Positions 43,191 to 53,673 are shown, numbered from the stretch's first letter. The stretch: DNA of 64,000 nt from Ilyomonas sp964249755 (GCA_964249755.1 CAXUDB010000002.1:1550001-1614000); one strand, 5' to 3'. The notes: generated from the sequence alone by a model not told the origin. Numbers and translations are program-made.

Positions 43191-43727
43191 TTATACAGTC
43201 AGCTTTCCTTCTATCGAGTCATCCAGAGTTTTTCCAACAACAGCGCCGGCTACTTGCTTTACAAATGCAATGGCATTGCCATGCTTGTTATCCCAATAAT
43301 AACCTTCCACCGGTTCTACTTTTATTACAGTAATACGTGAATCATCTATACCTTCCGTGAACCATGTTTTCAGGATCGGTTCCCACAATTCTTTTATCTT
43401 CTCTTTGTCCTGCGACACGGTGGCATTGCCATAGATATTGAGAAACTCGGAATAAGAAGAACCTTGGAATAATAACTGCACAGAATGATCTGATGTCAAT
43501 TCTTCATTTTTATGACTGTCAATAGAACTTAAAAACCAAAAGTTGCCATCATCATCCACCTTCTGTACCGACATAGGTCTTGTAGCGAAAGGTTTGCCGG
43601 CGGTGATATGTGTGCAGAAAAAACAGGTTTTGGCGCTGTGTGTAAGCTCCTTAATTTTCTTGGTGGCTTCTTCACCATTTAGATCTTTGTAATTGTCTTC
43701 CGGTTGTTGCTGATTAATACTATCCAT
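43191..43727 (-). CDS. Pyridoxamine 5'-phosphate oxidase family / general stress protein
   Basis: 178 residues. Split-barrel FMN-binding fold of the general stress protein 26 group: AKTCFFCTHITAGKPFATRP, FWFLSSIDSHKNEEL, VQLLFQGSSYSEFLNIYGNA, VIKVEPVEGYYWDNKHG. Probably binds a flavin; not a true PdxH. Monocistronic on the minus strand, divergent from the DUF1801 gene. Confidence 0.88.
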   Translation of the reverse strand: MDSINQQQPEDNYKDLNGEEATKKIKELTHSAKTCFFCTHITAGKPFATRPMSVQKVDDDGNFWFLSSIDSHKNEELTSDHSVQLLFQGSSYSEFLNIYGNATVSQDKEKIKELWEPILKTWFTEGIDDSRITVIKVEPVEGYYWDNKHGNAIAFVKQVAGAVVGKTLDDSIEGKLTV

Positions 43728-43835
43728 AAATTATTTTTACAGAAAAGAAAACAAAAGTGATACCTGACTTTTGGCTTACTGCTTTGTTCCTTCATTATCA
43801 AAAAGATTTTCTCTTACAGAACCAAATACAACGGT

Positions 43836-44207
43836 ATGAATAAAATCACTTCGATTGATGATTACATTCAGGCTGCATCTGAGGAATCAAGAGATTTTTT
43901 GCAACAGATTCGTTCTGCCATCAGAGAGGCAGCCCCGGAAGCGGAAGAAACCATTAATTACGGCATTCCCACCTTCACGCTGAATGGAAACCTGGTGCAT
44001 TTCGGCGCCTTTAAAAACCACATCGGATTCTATCCGACACCGGATGGTATTATTGCATTTAAAGAAGAATTATCCTGTTACAAAAGCAATAAAGGTTCGG
44101 TACAGTTTCCCCTAAATGAGCCGATGCCATTATCATTAATCAAGAAAATTGTGGCTTACAGGGTGAAAGAGAACAGCAACAAAAAGCAGTCATCAAAAAG
44201 AAAATAA
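43836..44207 (+). CDS. DUF1801 domain protein
   Basis: 123 residues: ITSIDDYIQAASEESRDFLQ, IREAAPEAEETINYGIPTFT, LVHFGAFKNHIGFYPTPDGI, with a Lys/Ser-rich C-terminus. Matches the DUF1801/YdhG family (proposed iron-chaperone-like frataxin relation in some members). Cytoplasmic. The end of the gene overlaps an inverted repeat that may terminate the convergent M13 gene. Confidence 0.88.
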   Translation: MNKITSIDDYIQAASEESRDFLQQIRSAIREAAPEAEETINYGIPTFTLNGNLVHFGAFKNHIGFYPTPDGIIAFKEELSCYKSNKGSVQFPLNEPMPLSLIKKIVAYRVKENSNKKQSSKRK

Positions 44208-44227
44208 CTTTCCCTTTAATGACTGCT
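44181..44227 (-). terminator. Possible terminator of the M13 peptidase gene
   Basis: Nine-bp arms agcagtcat/atgactgct with a long (about 26 nt) loop, followed on the minus strand by TTTTT. It overlaps the 3' end of the DUF1801 coding region. Confidence 0.45.
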
Positions 44228-44250
44228 CCACAATTAATCAAACTTCACTA

Positions 44251-46287
44251 TTACCAGATTCTCGCCCGCAGGCTGTCTGGTGTGTACATTTTGCTACCAG
44301 GCTTAATATTGAAAGCTTCATAAAAAGCATCTACATTGGTTAGCGGTCCCAACACACGGAACCTGGCAGGCGAATGAACATCGGTCAGCACTTGTGTTCT
44401 GATGTTCTCCGGTCGCTCGCTATCCAGCCAACTTAACGCGTAGCCAAGAAAGAACCGTTGCGATGGCGTATAGCCGCCAATTTTTTCTCCTTTCTTGTAC
44501 TCATCAGTGAGTTTGAAGGCATCATAACCCAGCAAAACGCCACCTAAATCGGCAATGTTTTCACCCAGGGTTGCTTTTCCATTAATCTTAAACGTATCAA
44601 CTGCCACGTAGCGGCTGAACTGGTCGGAAAGCACTTTGGCGCGACGAACAAACTGCGCCGAATCCTGCGATGTCCACCACGCTTTTAGGTTGCCGTCTGC
44701 ATCATATTGTCTTCCCTCATCATCGAAGCCATGTGTTAGTTCGTGTCCGATGGTAGAGGCAGCCATGTAACCATATACAACAGCATCGTCCAGCTCATTA
44801 TCGCTATAGCCCGGAACAATAAAAGCTGCCGCTGGTAAAACAATTTCATTGTTAGAAGGATCGTAATAAGCATTATACGTTTGCGGATACATGTTCCATT
44901 CTGTTTTGTCAACCGGCTTGCCCAATTTGTTCACGTTGTAATGGTGCCAGAACAAATTTGCATTCACCAGGTTCTGGAAATAATTATTGTCAGAAATATC
45001 CAGTGAAGAAAAGTCTTTCCACTTATCCGGGTAGCCGATTTTCTTATTCACTTTGGCAAGCTTGGCGTATGCTTTTTGCTTGGTGCTGTCGCTCATCCAC
45101 GCTAAGTTTTCAATGCGGTGATGAAGAGCAGTTCTTACATTTTCAACCAGCTTGGTATAACGTTCTTTGGCACTGTCGTTAAAATATTTCTTTACATAAA
45201 TCTGCCCCAGCAATTCGCCCATTACGCCCTGCTCCACACTGATAACGCGTTTCCAGCGGGGACGGCGTTCGGGAGCTCCGGAGAACAACCGGTTAAAGCT
45301 AAAACTCACTTTGCCAAATGTATCTGGCAACGCCGGCGCATAGGTGTCGGCAAGGCGATAGCGAAGGTAATTTTGCCAGGTTTCGGTAGAGGCAGAATGC
45401 AGCAAAGTGCCGGCTTCCTTATAATACTCCGGCTGACCAATAATAATGGAATCCGCACCCCTCACGCCGTACAACGCCATGTAGTTTATCCAATCAATCT
45501 GCGGCGATACCTTATTCAAATCAGTTGCAGCATATTTATTGTAATTCGCTTGCGGGTCGCGCAGATCTTCCAGCTTGCGGCTCTGTTTTGCCAAAGATGT
45601 TTCCAGCGAGAGAATATTTTTTGCTGAAGCCTTGGCTTTCAATGAATCTTCGCCCAACAGCGAAAGGATTTGCGTAATATTTTTCAGGTAAGCATTGCGA
45701 ATGTCCACCGATGTTTTATCCATTTTAAAATAAAACTCCCGCTCTGGCAATCCTAATCCGGTTTGCCACATCTGAAGTACCTGCTTTGTACTGTTCTTGG
45801 CATCCTGTCCTACAAAAAAAGCAATAGCACCATCTACGCCCATGGCGCTCAATCGTGCCATCACGTTTTGCAAAGAAGCGGCATCATGTATAGAATCAAT
45901 TGCCGCGAGGTAAGGTTGTAAAGGTTGAATGCCGAGTTGTTCTATCTTCACCGTATCGTTAGCTGCCTTCCAGAAGCCGGCAATCTTTTGTTCTGCTGTT
46001 CCTTTTGGGTGCGATTCCTGACTCACTTCTTCGTTAATGTTTTTTAATCTTTGCAGGGTTTCATCGGGTATCACCTGAAACAAACCCCAGCCGCTCTGGT
46101 CGGCAGGTATAGGGTGTGTTTTGATCCATTTGCCATTGGCAAAATCGAAAAAATCATCTGCGGGATTTACCGAAGAATCTATATTGGAAGCCAGCACGTC
46201 CGGCTTAGTGGATTCGTTTTTAGTATTGTGACAGGAAGCCGCCATAAGGCAAAAGCAAACAAAACAGGATAAGCTTTTATAGCGCAT
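44251..46287 (-). CDS. M13 family zinc metallopeptidase lipoprotein (neprilysin-like)
   Basis: 678 residues from ATG at 46287 (MRYKSLSCFVCFCLMAASCH). An upstream extension of 24 codons is rejected, since the lipobox Cys at ~19 fits only this start. The N-terminal M13 domain has NPADDFFDFANGKWIKTHPI, typical of neprilysin-like enzymes. The catalytic motif is HELTH (His515, Glu516, His519), followed by GFDDEGRQYDADG and the third ligand in LGENIADLGG. The C-terminus RFRVLGPLTNVDAFYEAF is also conserved. Probably an outer-envelope oligopeptidase. Confidence 0.95.
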   Translation of the reverse strand: MRYKSLSCFVCFCLMAASCHNTKNESTKPDVLASNIDSSVNPADDFFDFANGKWIKTHPIPADQSGWGLFQVIPDETLQRLKNINEEVSQESHPKGTAEQKIAGFWKAANDTVKIEQLGIQPLQPYLAAIDSIHDAASLQNVMARLSAMGVDGAIAFFVGQDAKNSTKQVLQMWQTGLGLPEREFYFKMDKTSVDIRNAYLKNITQILSLLGEDSLKAKASAKNILSLETSLAKQSRKLEDLRDPQANYNKYAATDLNKVSPQIDWINYMALYGVRGADSIIIGQPEYYKEAGTLLHSASTETWQNYLRYRLADTYAPALPDTFGKVSFSFNRLFSGAPERRPRWKRVISVEQGVMGELLGQIYVKKYFNDSAKERYTKLVENVRTALHHRIENLAWMSDSTKQKAYAKLAKVNKKIGYPDKWKDFSSLDISDNNYFQNLVNANLFWHHYNVNKLGKPVDKTEWNMYPQTYNAYYDPSNNEIVLPAAAFIVPGYSDNELDDAVVYGYMAASTIGHELTHGFDDEGRQYDADGNLKAWWTSQDSAQFVRRAKVLSDQFSRYVAVDTFKINGKATLGENIADLGGVLLGYDAFKLTDEYKKGEKIGGYTPSQRFFLGYALSWLDSERPENIRTQVLTDVHSPARFRVLGPLTNVDAFYEAFNIKPGSKMYTPDSLRARIW

Positions 46288-46463
46288 ATGAAATTTTTGG
46301 CCAATGTAGTTGAAAGCACGTTTCGGAACTTGTAAATGTGATGCCTGTAGCCAGAACATTTTTTATCGCAAAACATTTTTGGGGCTGCGCGCAACTAATT
46401 TTTAAATTCCTGTCTCTAAATAACGATTACATTAGCGCACAATAGCGATAATTCTGTTTGCAC

Positions 46464-47198
46464 ATGAAAATACTCTACCGGTTTATTGCTTTCCTTGTAG
46501 CTATTGCTTTTTTATCTTTTACTGTAACCGCCCAAAGCAAGGATAAAGCGGGCGGCGCTTACGCCAAAGCGGTTGAACAGTACCACGAATCCCTCTCGCC
46601 CGAAACCGGTTTATACAATGGGATAGAGTACATAGATTATGCTTACACTATACAGGAAGGAAGCCCTTTTTTTGGCTTAACTCCGTTCGATAGCGGTTCG
46701 GTTGTGTATGAGAATATGCTGTACAGAAATGTGCTGCTGGCTTTTGACATTGTGAAAAGTAACGTTGTGATTTATGATGCTTCCAGGCTGCACAAGATTG
46801 TACTGAACAGCCGGAATGTAAATGATTTTGTGGCATCAGGACATCAATTTACCCATCTCACCAAAGACAGTGCAAACGCGGCAGACATGACGGCAGGCTT
46901 TTACGAAGTTTTATATGATGGTCCATCGCGGGTGCTAAAGAAAGAAAAACGTACGGTACAAGAATCGCTGTCAACCCCGACATTTTCAAAACGATACGTT
47001 ACCTATGCCTCAGATTTTTATATCAGGAAAGGGAATACCTATCACAGCATAAACAGTAAAGCCGCTTTGTTTTCACTCTTTAAGGATAAACAAAAAGAGG
47101 TACAAAAGCAGTTGAAAAAAAAGAAGCTGAAGTTTAAGCGTGATAAGAATAGAACACTTGCCGAAGCCGCTGCTTACTACGATATGCTTGTAAAATAA
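46464..47198 (+). CDS. Secreted hypothetical protein upstream of a TonB receptor
   Basis: 244 residues with a signal peptide (MKILYRFIAFLVAIAFLSFT). The mature part begins SKDKAGGAYAKAVEQYHESL and ends in a long Lys-rich helical segment (KDKQKEVQKQLKKKKLKFK). No family recognised. It lies 22 bp before a TonB-dependent receptor gene on the same strand, so it is probably part of that operon and may act with the receptor at the cell surface or periplasm (inference). Start at ATG 46464, two codons after an open TTG. Confidence 0.7.
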   Translation: MKILYRFIAFLVAIAFLSFTVTAQSKDKAGGAYAKAVEQYHESLSPETGLYNGIEYIDYAYTIQEGSPFFGLTPFDSGSVVYENMLYRNVLLAFDIVKSNVVIYDASRLHKIVLNSRNVNDFVASGHQFTHLTKDSANAADMTAGFYEVLYDGPSRVLKKEKRTVQESLSTPTFSKRYVTYASDFYIRKGNTYHSINSKAALFSLFKDKQKEVQKQLKKKKLKFKRDKNRTLAEAAAYYDMLVK

Positions 47199-47220
47199 CT
47201 CTTAGTAACAACTACGATTG

Positions 47221-49980
47221 ATGAAGCTGACATACCGGATACCAATCTTACTTTTTGTTTTATTTGTTGCCTTCAAAAGCTTCGCCCAGACCGCAGAGCG
47301 GACAGGTATTACAGGCGATTTTAAAAACATTTCAGCCGAGGATTTTCTGAATGAATTACATAAACAAACAGGATACGATTTTTATTATAAAGCTGCTCAG
47401 TTTGACTCTCTCAAAATAAATTTTTCCGTAAAAGACAAACCACTGTCGGATGTATTAAAACTTGCCTTTGCAGCTACGGGTATCGGGTTTTCCATTGACA
47501 ATGAAAAGCATGTCTTTATTAATAAGGGTGTATTAGTGCAAACAGAATTGAATAAGCTTTTCTTCACCGCTACAGCGGCCGACCTGAAAGACACCTCGAA
47601 GAATTTGGTTGATTTGCTGAACCCGCAAAAAGTTGCTGTTAGAGAAGACAGCGTTTATGCAGTTGGCGATGTTTCTTCTGCCAACGAAAGCAATACAGTA
47701 ACGATAGCCGGCTATGTAAGAGACAGTAAATCTGCCGAACCTGTAATTGGTGCATCGGTATATATAGATGATGTGAAAACGACTGTAACCACCGACCAGT
47801 TTGGCTATTTTTCCATTCATACAACAAAGGGCAAACACATGCTGTATGTGCAAAGCATCAGTATGTATGATACCAAACGGCAGCTTCTGGTGCGTTCAGA
47901 TGGCAAGCTGAATATTGGTATGCGCAGCGAGGTGATTTCTTTGAAAAACGTAACGGTGTCTTCGCAAAAAATCAGCAACATAAAAGGCTTGCAGATGGGT
48001 TTACAAAAAGTAGATATCGCTGCCATTAAACAAACGCCGGTTGTGTTTGGCGAAGCCGATGTGTTGCGTGTAGTACTTACTTTGCCGGGTGTGAAATCGG
48101 TAGGCGAGGCAAGCACCGGTTTGAATGTGCGTGGCGGTTCTGCCGACCAAAACCTGATTTTGTTTAATGATGCTACTATTTATAATCCGTCGCACTTCTT
48201 TGGAATGTTTTCGTCTTTCAATCCAGAAGTGGTAAAGGATGTAGAACTATACAAAGCCAGCATTCCTGCACAGTATGGTGGTCGTTTGTCTTCAGTTGTA
48301 AACATCAACAGTCGCGAAGGCAACAAGAAAAATCTGGCAGGCTCAGCCGGCATCGGTTTGCTCACAAGCCGCATTAACCTGGAAGGTCCGCTGAAAAAAG
48401 AAAAAGCATCTTTTATTATCGGCGGAAGAACTACGTACGCAAACTGGTTGCTGAATCTGTTGCCAGATCAATACAAAAACAGTCGTGCCCGCTTTTACGA
48501 TTTAAATGCTATTGTGAATATTGAACTGGACAAAAAAAATACGCTCTATCTCACAGGCTATTGGAGCGATGACCGCTTCAACCTGAACAGCGATACGGTA
48601 TATCATTATGGCAACCGCAATGCTTCATTAAAGTGGAAGCACATTTATAACAACAAGCTGAACATGCTGGTCACCGGCGGCTATGATAGGTATTATTACG
48701 AAATCAGTAACACTAAATTTCCTCCCTTAGCTTCTTCACTTAGTTTCGATGTGAACCAGGCTTATTTCCGAGCACACTTTAATTATAACTTAAGCAACAA
48801 ACATTTCCTTCAATGGGGCATCAACGGAACGCTTTACAAATTACATCCCGGAAACTATGAGCCACGCAGTGACGAATCGCTGATCAAGCCTTTGCAAATG
48901 CAGGCAGAGCAAGGCTTAGAGAGCGCTTTATACATCAGCGACAAATACACGGTAACGCCCGATGTTGCTATAGAGGGCGGACTTCGTTATTCGATGTTCA
49001 ACTTCTTAGGTCCGTATGATGCCAACACGTATGCGCCTCATGTGCCCAGAACAGAAGAAAGCATGACCGGGCACCAGTTGTTTAGCAAAGGCAATATCAT
49101 TAAAACATACCAGAAGCCAGAAGTAAGGCTTTCAGCCCGCTATTCACTTTCCAATACGTTATCGGTAAAAGGAGGCTTCAACACGACACAGCAATACATT
49201 CATTCGTTATCCAATACGGCTGCCATGGCGCCTACCGACATCTGGAAATTGAGTGATGGCAACATTCGCCCGCAATATGGCACTCAGTATTCGGCAGGCG
49301 TTTATAAAAATTTTAAGTCGAACACGGTTGAAACTTCTGTTGAAATCTATTACAAAAGAATCCATGATTACCTCGATTATAAAAGTGGCGCTACACTGGT
49401 GCTGAATCCACATATTGAAACAGATGTGATCAATACAACAGGCAAAGCTTATGGTGTGGAACTCTTACTGAAAAAAACTACCGGTAAGCTGAACGGATGG
49501 ATCAGTTACACTTATTCACGAACCTTGCTGAGAGCAGATTCTACGGCAGGCGAAGTAGTTAACGGCGGCAAATTTTATCCCGCCAATTACGATAAGCCGC
49601 ACGATGTTACCTTCATTGGGAACTATCGCATTAACCACCGGGTGAGCGTTTCTTTGAACACCACTTACAGCACCGGCCGACCGATTACGTTGCCTGTTGG
49701 CCGGTTCTATTACGCCGGTTCTGCACGCACATTGTATGCCGACCGGAATGCATATCGCATACCTGATTATTTCCGAACTGACTTTTCGTTGAATATTGAT
49801 GGCAACTTCAAAATCCATCAGAAGACTCACAATTCGTTTACCATCGGTGTTTACAACGCTACCGCACGAAAGAATCCTTACTCGGTTTATTTTGTTTCGG
49901 AAGGTGGCGTGGTAAACGGTTATAAGCTATCTATTTTCGGAACCGCCATTCCTTTTATCAATTATAATATCAAGTTTTAA
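47221..49980 (+). CDS. TonB-dependent receptor with STN and CarboxypepD_reg domains
   Basis: 919 residues. A signal peptide is followed by an N-terminal STN domain (~28-100; FKNISAEDFLNELHKQTGYD, SDVLKLAFAATGI), then a carboxypeptidase-regulatory-like domain (~163-245; VTIAGYVRDSKSAEPVIGAS). The plug (~265-365; LPGVKSVGEASTGLNVRGGS) and a 22-strand barrel ending INYNIKF follow. STN domains commonly mark receptors that signal to an anti-sigma factor, but no FecR/FecI pair lies directly beside it. DUF4249 and MG2-like genes follow immediately. Imports an unknown ligand with TonB energy. Confidence 0.93.
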   Translation: MKLTYRIPILLFVLFVAFKSFAQTAERTGITGDFKNISAEDFLNELHKQTGYDFYYKAAQFDSLKINFSVKDKPLSDVLKLAFAATGIGFSIDNEKHVFINKGVLVQTELNKLFFTATAADLKDTSKNLVDLLNPQKVAVREDSVYAVGDVSSANESNTVTIAGYVRDSKSAEPVIGASVYIDDVKTTVTTDQFGYFSIHTTKGKHMLYVQSISMYDTKRQLLVRSDGKLNIGMRSEVISLKNVTVSSQKISNIKGLQMGLQKVDIAAIKQTPVVFGEADVLRVVLTLPGVKSVGEASTGLNVRGGSADQNLILFNDATIYNPSHFFGMFSSFNPEVVKDVELYKASIPAQYGGRLSSVVNINSREGNKKNLAGSAGIGLLTSRINLEGPLKKEKASFIIGGRTTYANWLLNLLPDQYKNSRARFYDLNAIVNIELDKKNTLYLTGYWSDDRFNLNSDTVYHYGNRNASLKWKHIYNNKLNMLVTGGYDRYYYEISNTKFPPLASSLSFDVNQAYFRAHFNYNLSNKHFLQWGINGTLYKLHPGNYEPRSDESLIKPLQMQAEQGLESALYISDKYTVTPDVAIEGGLRYSMFNFLGPYDANTYAPHVPRTEESMTGHQLFSKGNIIKTYQKPEVRLSARYSLSNTLSVKGGFNTTQQYIHSLSNTAAMAPTDIWKLSDGNIRPQYGTQYSAGVYKNFKSNTVETSVEIYYKRIHDYLDYKSGATLVLNPHIETDVINTTGKAYGVELLLKKTTGKLNGWISYTYSRTLLRADSTAGEVVNGGKFYPANYDKPHDVTFIGNYRINHRVSVSLNTTYSTGRPITLPVGRFYYAGSARTLYADRNAYRIPDYFRTDFSLNIDGNFKIHQKTHNSFTIGVYNATARKNPYSVYFVSEGGVVNGYKLSIFGTAIPFINYNIKF

Positions 49981-49989
49981 AACAATACA

Positions 49990-51159
49990 ATGAAGAGCAT
50001 ATTTTATATACTCATAATACTGATAATCACCGGAGGCTGTAAAGAAAGGTACACACCGCCGGTAGGCTCGCCACCGACAGGATACCTTGTAGTGGAAGGA
50101 TTCATCAATAATGGGTTGGAACCAACCGTTATTACGCTATCGCGAACCACCACGTTATATGATAGCATCAACACAAACACACAAGTATTTGAGTATGGTG
50201 CACAAGTAACAATTGAAGGCAACGGCAATGAAAGCTATCCGCTTTCCGAAACCGGTGGCGGCACTTATACTTCGCAGCCGCTGTTGCTGAACAGCAATGA
50301 GCAATACCGGCTTCACATATTCACAAGTGATGGCAAGGAATACCTCTCTGATTTTACGCCTGTGAAAAACACACCACCTATTGACAGCCTGAACTGGACA
50401 CGGGATGGTGAAGGCGTACATATTTTCGCCAACACACACGATGACCTTAACAACACAAAATATTACCAGTGGCAATATGATGAAACTTGGGAAATCCATT
50501 CTGCCTATCAAACAAATCTGCATTATGTAATTACACTAGTAGGTAACGATTATGAATATGCTGCAGGTTACCGGTTTCCTTCACAGGCATACGACACCAT
50601 GATTTATAAATGCTGGCGGGCACAATCTTCATCCAGCATCCTGCTGGGATCAACTGACAAATTAAGCAGCGACAAGATTTTCCTTCCTCTGTTAACAATA
50701 CCTTCTGGTTCGGAGCAGCTGAGCGTTCTTTACAGCTTAAATTTAAAACAACATGCTATAAGCAAAGCGAATTATGAGTTTCTCCAGAAGATGAAAAAAA
50801 ATACCGAACAGTTAGGAAGCATTTTCGATGCGCAACCCTCGGAGCTTAAAGGAAACATTCACTGTGTAAATGGACCTGATGAAATTGTGATTGGTTATAT
50901 GGAGGTTTCCCAGATACAAACGCTGCGTAAATTTATCAGCCGCAGTGAAGTGCCGGATTGGGGTTATCAGCAGGGTTGCAAGGAAATAGAGATTGATAAT
51001 CTATCGGACAGTATCAAACGATATGGTCTTGGAGCGATACCAACAAATGTAGTAAAATATGACCCCTTGGGCGGTATTGTGAGGTTTTCTGCATCCGATC
51101 CCAAGTGCGTTGACTGCACATTACGAGGCACTAACCAAAGACCGCCGTTTTGGCCATAA
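49990..51159 (+). CDS. DUF4249 family lipoprotein
   Basis: 389 residues. Lipobox in MKSIFYILIILIITGGC with lipid on Cys17. GYLVVEGFINNGLEPTVITL, LNSNEQYRLHIFTSDGKEYL, SDFTPVKNTPPIDSL and the C-terminal RFSASDPKCVDCTLRGTNQR are the features of DUF4249, a Bacteroidetes family encoded next to TonB receptors. Starts 9 bp after the receptor gene, hence the same operon; presumably a surface-exposed partner. Confidence 0.9.
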   Translation: MKSIFYILIILIITGGCKERYTPPVGSPPTGYLVVEGFINNGLEPTVITLSRTTTLYDSINTNTQVFEYGAQVTIEGNGNESYPLSETGGGTYTSQPLLLNSNEQYRLHIFTSDGKEYLSDFTPVKNTPPIDSLNWTRDGEGVHIFANTHDDLNNTKYYQWQYDETWEIHSAYQTNLHYVITLVGNDYEYAAGYRFPSQAYDTMIYKCWRAQSSSSILLGSTDKLSSDKIFLPLLTIPSGSEQLSVLYSLNLKQHAISKANYEFLQKMKKNTEQLGSIFDAQPSELKGNIHCVNGPDEIVIGYMEVSQIQTLRKFISRSEVPDWGYQQGCKEIEIDNLSDSIKRYGLGAIPTNVVKYDPLGGIVRFSASDPKCVDCTLRGTNQRPPFWP

Positions 51160-51188
51160 TTTACACATTCACTGCATAACTACCCCGG

Positions 51189-53567
51189 ATGATATTGAAG
51201 CAATGGCTCTCCGCTATATTGATTTTACTGTTGGTTTGCGAAGCGCGTTCGCAAAGCGTTTCCACTGCATCCTACACTTCGCTTACCGCGAAGACAAATA
51301 ATCACCTTACAGAGCAAATATTTGTTCATACAGATAAAACATTTTTTGTAGCCGGCGAAATTCTCTGGTTCAAGGTTTATTGCATAGAGAGGGATTCTCA
51401 CAAGCTTCTTGACCTGAGTAAGATCGCTTACATCGAACTGTTAGATTCGGCACATCAGTCTGCAGTTCAGGCTAAGGTTGAATTACAAAATGGTATGGGC
51501 GACGGCTCTCTTGCATTACCATTAGGCATGTCATCGGGCAACTACGAATTGAGGGCTTATACTAACTGGATGAAAAATAACGGAGCAAATGATTTTTTTG
51601 AAAAGACACTAACGGTGATTAATACACAGAAGCTGACAATTGACAGTTCAAAAAGAAAACAGTCAGGAGTTAGTATCCATTTCTTTCCGGAGGGAGGAAG
51701 CCTGATTGAGGATATCAATACAAAACTCGGTTTTAAGATAACAGATCAATACGGTAAAGGCGTTCATGGCACCGGCGTTTTGATGGACGGAAAAGATTCT
51801 TTGCTTTCGTTTTCAGATAAGGCAGATGGTATAGGCAGCTTTTCTTTTATTCCTGTAAAGAACCATACCTACAGCGCAAAAATTCAGCCTCATGACGGCG
51901 AGTCTTTTACTGCAGAATTACCCAACACAAAAGAATCCGGTTTTGGCATCAAAGTATCGAAGAAAACAGATAACAATATCGCCGTTAACATTGCTGCAAA
52001 AGGAATAGAAGACCAGGCCTTTTATTTAATCGTTCATCAAAACAGGAAGGCAGCACTGGTAAAAGAATTATCTCTTCATGGTGGAAAAACGGAACTATCT
52101 ATTGACACTTCTGCACTGCCTTTTGGTGTGTCTGCTTTCACCCTTTTTAATATGAACAAACAACCGGTAGCTGAACGTTTGTTTTACAGAAGAGATACAA
52201 GGCGTTCTGCTTTGCATATAACTGCCGCTCAACCTCTGTATGAAGATAGAAAAAAAGTGAGCCTTTTAATAACGGATAAAAACAAAAGCATCGGCGAAAA
52301 CGATTCCGCAAACCTTTCGTTGTCCGTGTATCGCATAGATTCTTTACAGGCACTTGACCAGGATGATATTGCAGCTTCTTTCAGCTTTACCTCGCCGTTA
52401 CATGTACCAATCGAAAACGGACAACATTATATAGACGAACAAGGCGCAACCAATGATGCTCTCACCGATGAACTAATGCTGGTGAGCGGAGGTTATAAAT
52501 TCACAAATGATAAGACCGGTGAAACAACGCCGTTACTGTCTTTTACGCCTGAATACAGAGGTCACATTGTGACCGGGGAAATTTGGAACAGCCAAACGGG
52601 TCAGCCGCAAAAAAACACGGATGTTTATCTCTCACTGCCGGGCAAAGGCAAGCAGTTTTATACATCGGTGAGCGATGCCAATGGTAATATAAGTTTGGAG
52701 ACGGAAAAGTGGTATGGCAGTTCTAAACTGGTGGTGCAAACAAACAATAATAACAGCTCTTCTACTATCTATATTAATGATCCATTTAGCCATCAGTATT
52801 CCCATTACTTTCCGGCTGCTTTTGCATTGCCCTATCAGGCTCCCAACACGTTGTTGCAACACAGTATTAGCATGCAGACTGAGAATATTTATTCAAACGA
52901 TGAACGCAACCGGTTTGCTGCTGTATCGCAAGATTCTATACCGTTCTTTGTTACGGCTGACAAGACTTACCGGCTGGATGATTATACCCGTTTTACCACC
53001 ATGGAAGAAGTGCTTCGCGAATACATTGCGCTCGTGAATGTGACCAAGCGAAAGGGAGAATATCATCTTCCGGTATATGATTTTTCATCCGAAAAAATGT
53101 TCACCGGCGATCCACTTGTTCTGGTAGATGGCATACCTTATTTCAATCTCGATTCTTTTATCAAACTCGACCCGTTGAAGCTGCGCAAATTAGACGTGGT
53201 AAACCGGCGCTATTTTTATGGCAACACGATATTTGATGGCATATTGAATTGGCAAACGTATGATGGCGATGCGGCCAGCATTGACATAGACCCGAAAGCT
53301 GTAATCATTGATTACGACGGCTTGCAACAAAGGAGAGAATTTTATTCTCCGGTTTATGAAACTGAATCGCAACTTAATAGCCATGTGCCCGATTTTAGAA
53401 ACGTGCTTTATTGGAATCCTCACATAATTCTAAAAAAAGGCGAAGCCAAACAGCTTTCTTTCTTTACGTCTGATTTGCCGGGTAAATACGCCGTGCAGGT
53501 GCAAGGCATTACAGCAGAAGGAAACTGCATTTCTGCTTATACCTTCTTCGATGTAGCTAAAAAATAA
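51189..53567 (+). CDS. MG2-domain protein with C-terminal TonB-plug-like segment
   Basis: 792 residues with a signal peptide (LKQWLSAILILLLVCEARS). N-terminal macroglobulin-like MG2 domain: TEQIFVHTDKTFFVAGEILW, GNYELRAYTNWMKN. Middle beta-sandwich repeats follow, including a CarboxypepD-like GHIVTGEIWNSQTGQPQKNT. Near residues ~640-700, LVLVDGIPYFNLDSF ... DPLKLRKLDVV resembles a TonB plug, but no barrel follows. Proteins of this shape recur downstream of DUF4249/TonB genes in Bacteroidetes; function unknown. Starts 29 bp after DUF4249. Confidence 0.8.
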   Translation: MILKQWLSAILILLLVCEARSQSVSTASYTSLTAKTNNHLTEQIFVHTDKTFFVAGEILWFKVYCIERDSHKLLDLSKIAYIELLDSAHQSAVQAKVELQNGMGDGSLALPLGMSSGNYELRAYTNWMKNNGANDFFEKTLTVINTQKLTIDSSKRKQSGVSIHFFPEGGSLIEDINTKLGFKITDQYGKGVHGTGVLMDGKDSLLSFSDKADGIGSFSFIPVKNHTYSAKIQPHDGESFTAELPNTKESGFGIKVSKKTDNNIAVNIAAKGIEDQAFYLIVHQNRKAALVKELSLHGGKTELSIDTSALPFGVSAFTLFNMNKQPVAERLFYRRDTRRSALHITAAQPLYEDRKKVSLLITDKNKSIGENDSANLSLSVYRIDSLQALDQDDIAASFSFTSPLHVPIENGQHYIDEQGATNDALTDELMLVSGGYKFTNDKTGETTPLLSFTPEYRGHIVTGEIWNSQTGQPQKNTDVYLSLPGKGKQFYTSVSDANGNISLETEKWYGSSKLVVQTNNNNSSSTIYINDPFSHQYSHYFPAAFALPYQAPNTLLQHSISMQTENIYSNDERNRFAAVSQDSIPFFVTADKTYRLDDYTRFTTMEEVLREYIALVNVTKRKGEYHLPVYDFSSEKMFTGDPLVLVDGIPYFNLDSFIKLDPLKLRKLDVVNRRYFYGNTIFDGILNWQTYDGDAASIDIDPKAVIIDYDGLQQRREFYSPVYETESQLNSHVPDFRNVLYWNPHIILKKGEAKQLSFFTSDLPGKYAVQVQGITAEGNCISAYTFFDVAKK

Positions 53568-53673
53568 AACAGCTTTTGTAATTTTTATTCTTGGCGTTTA
53601 ACCTGTCATCCGGCAGGTAACAATGTTCATATACCTGCTTTTCATTTATTTTGATGATAAATTGTTTAATCAC

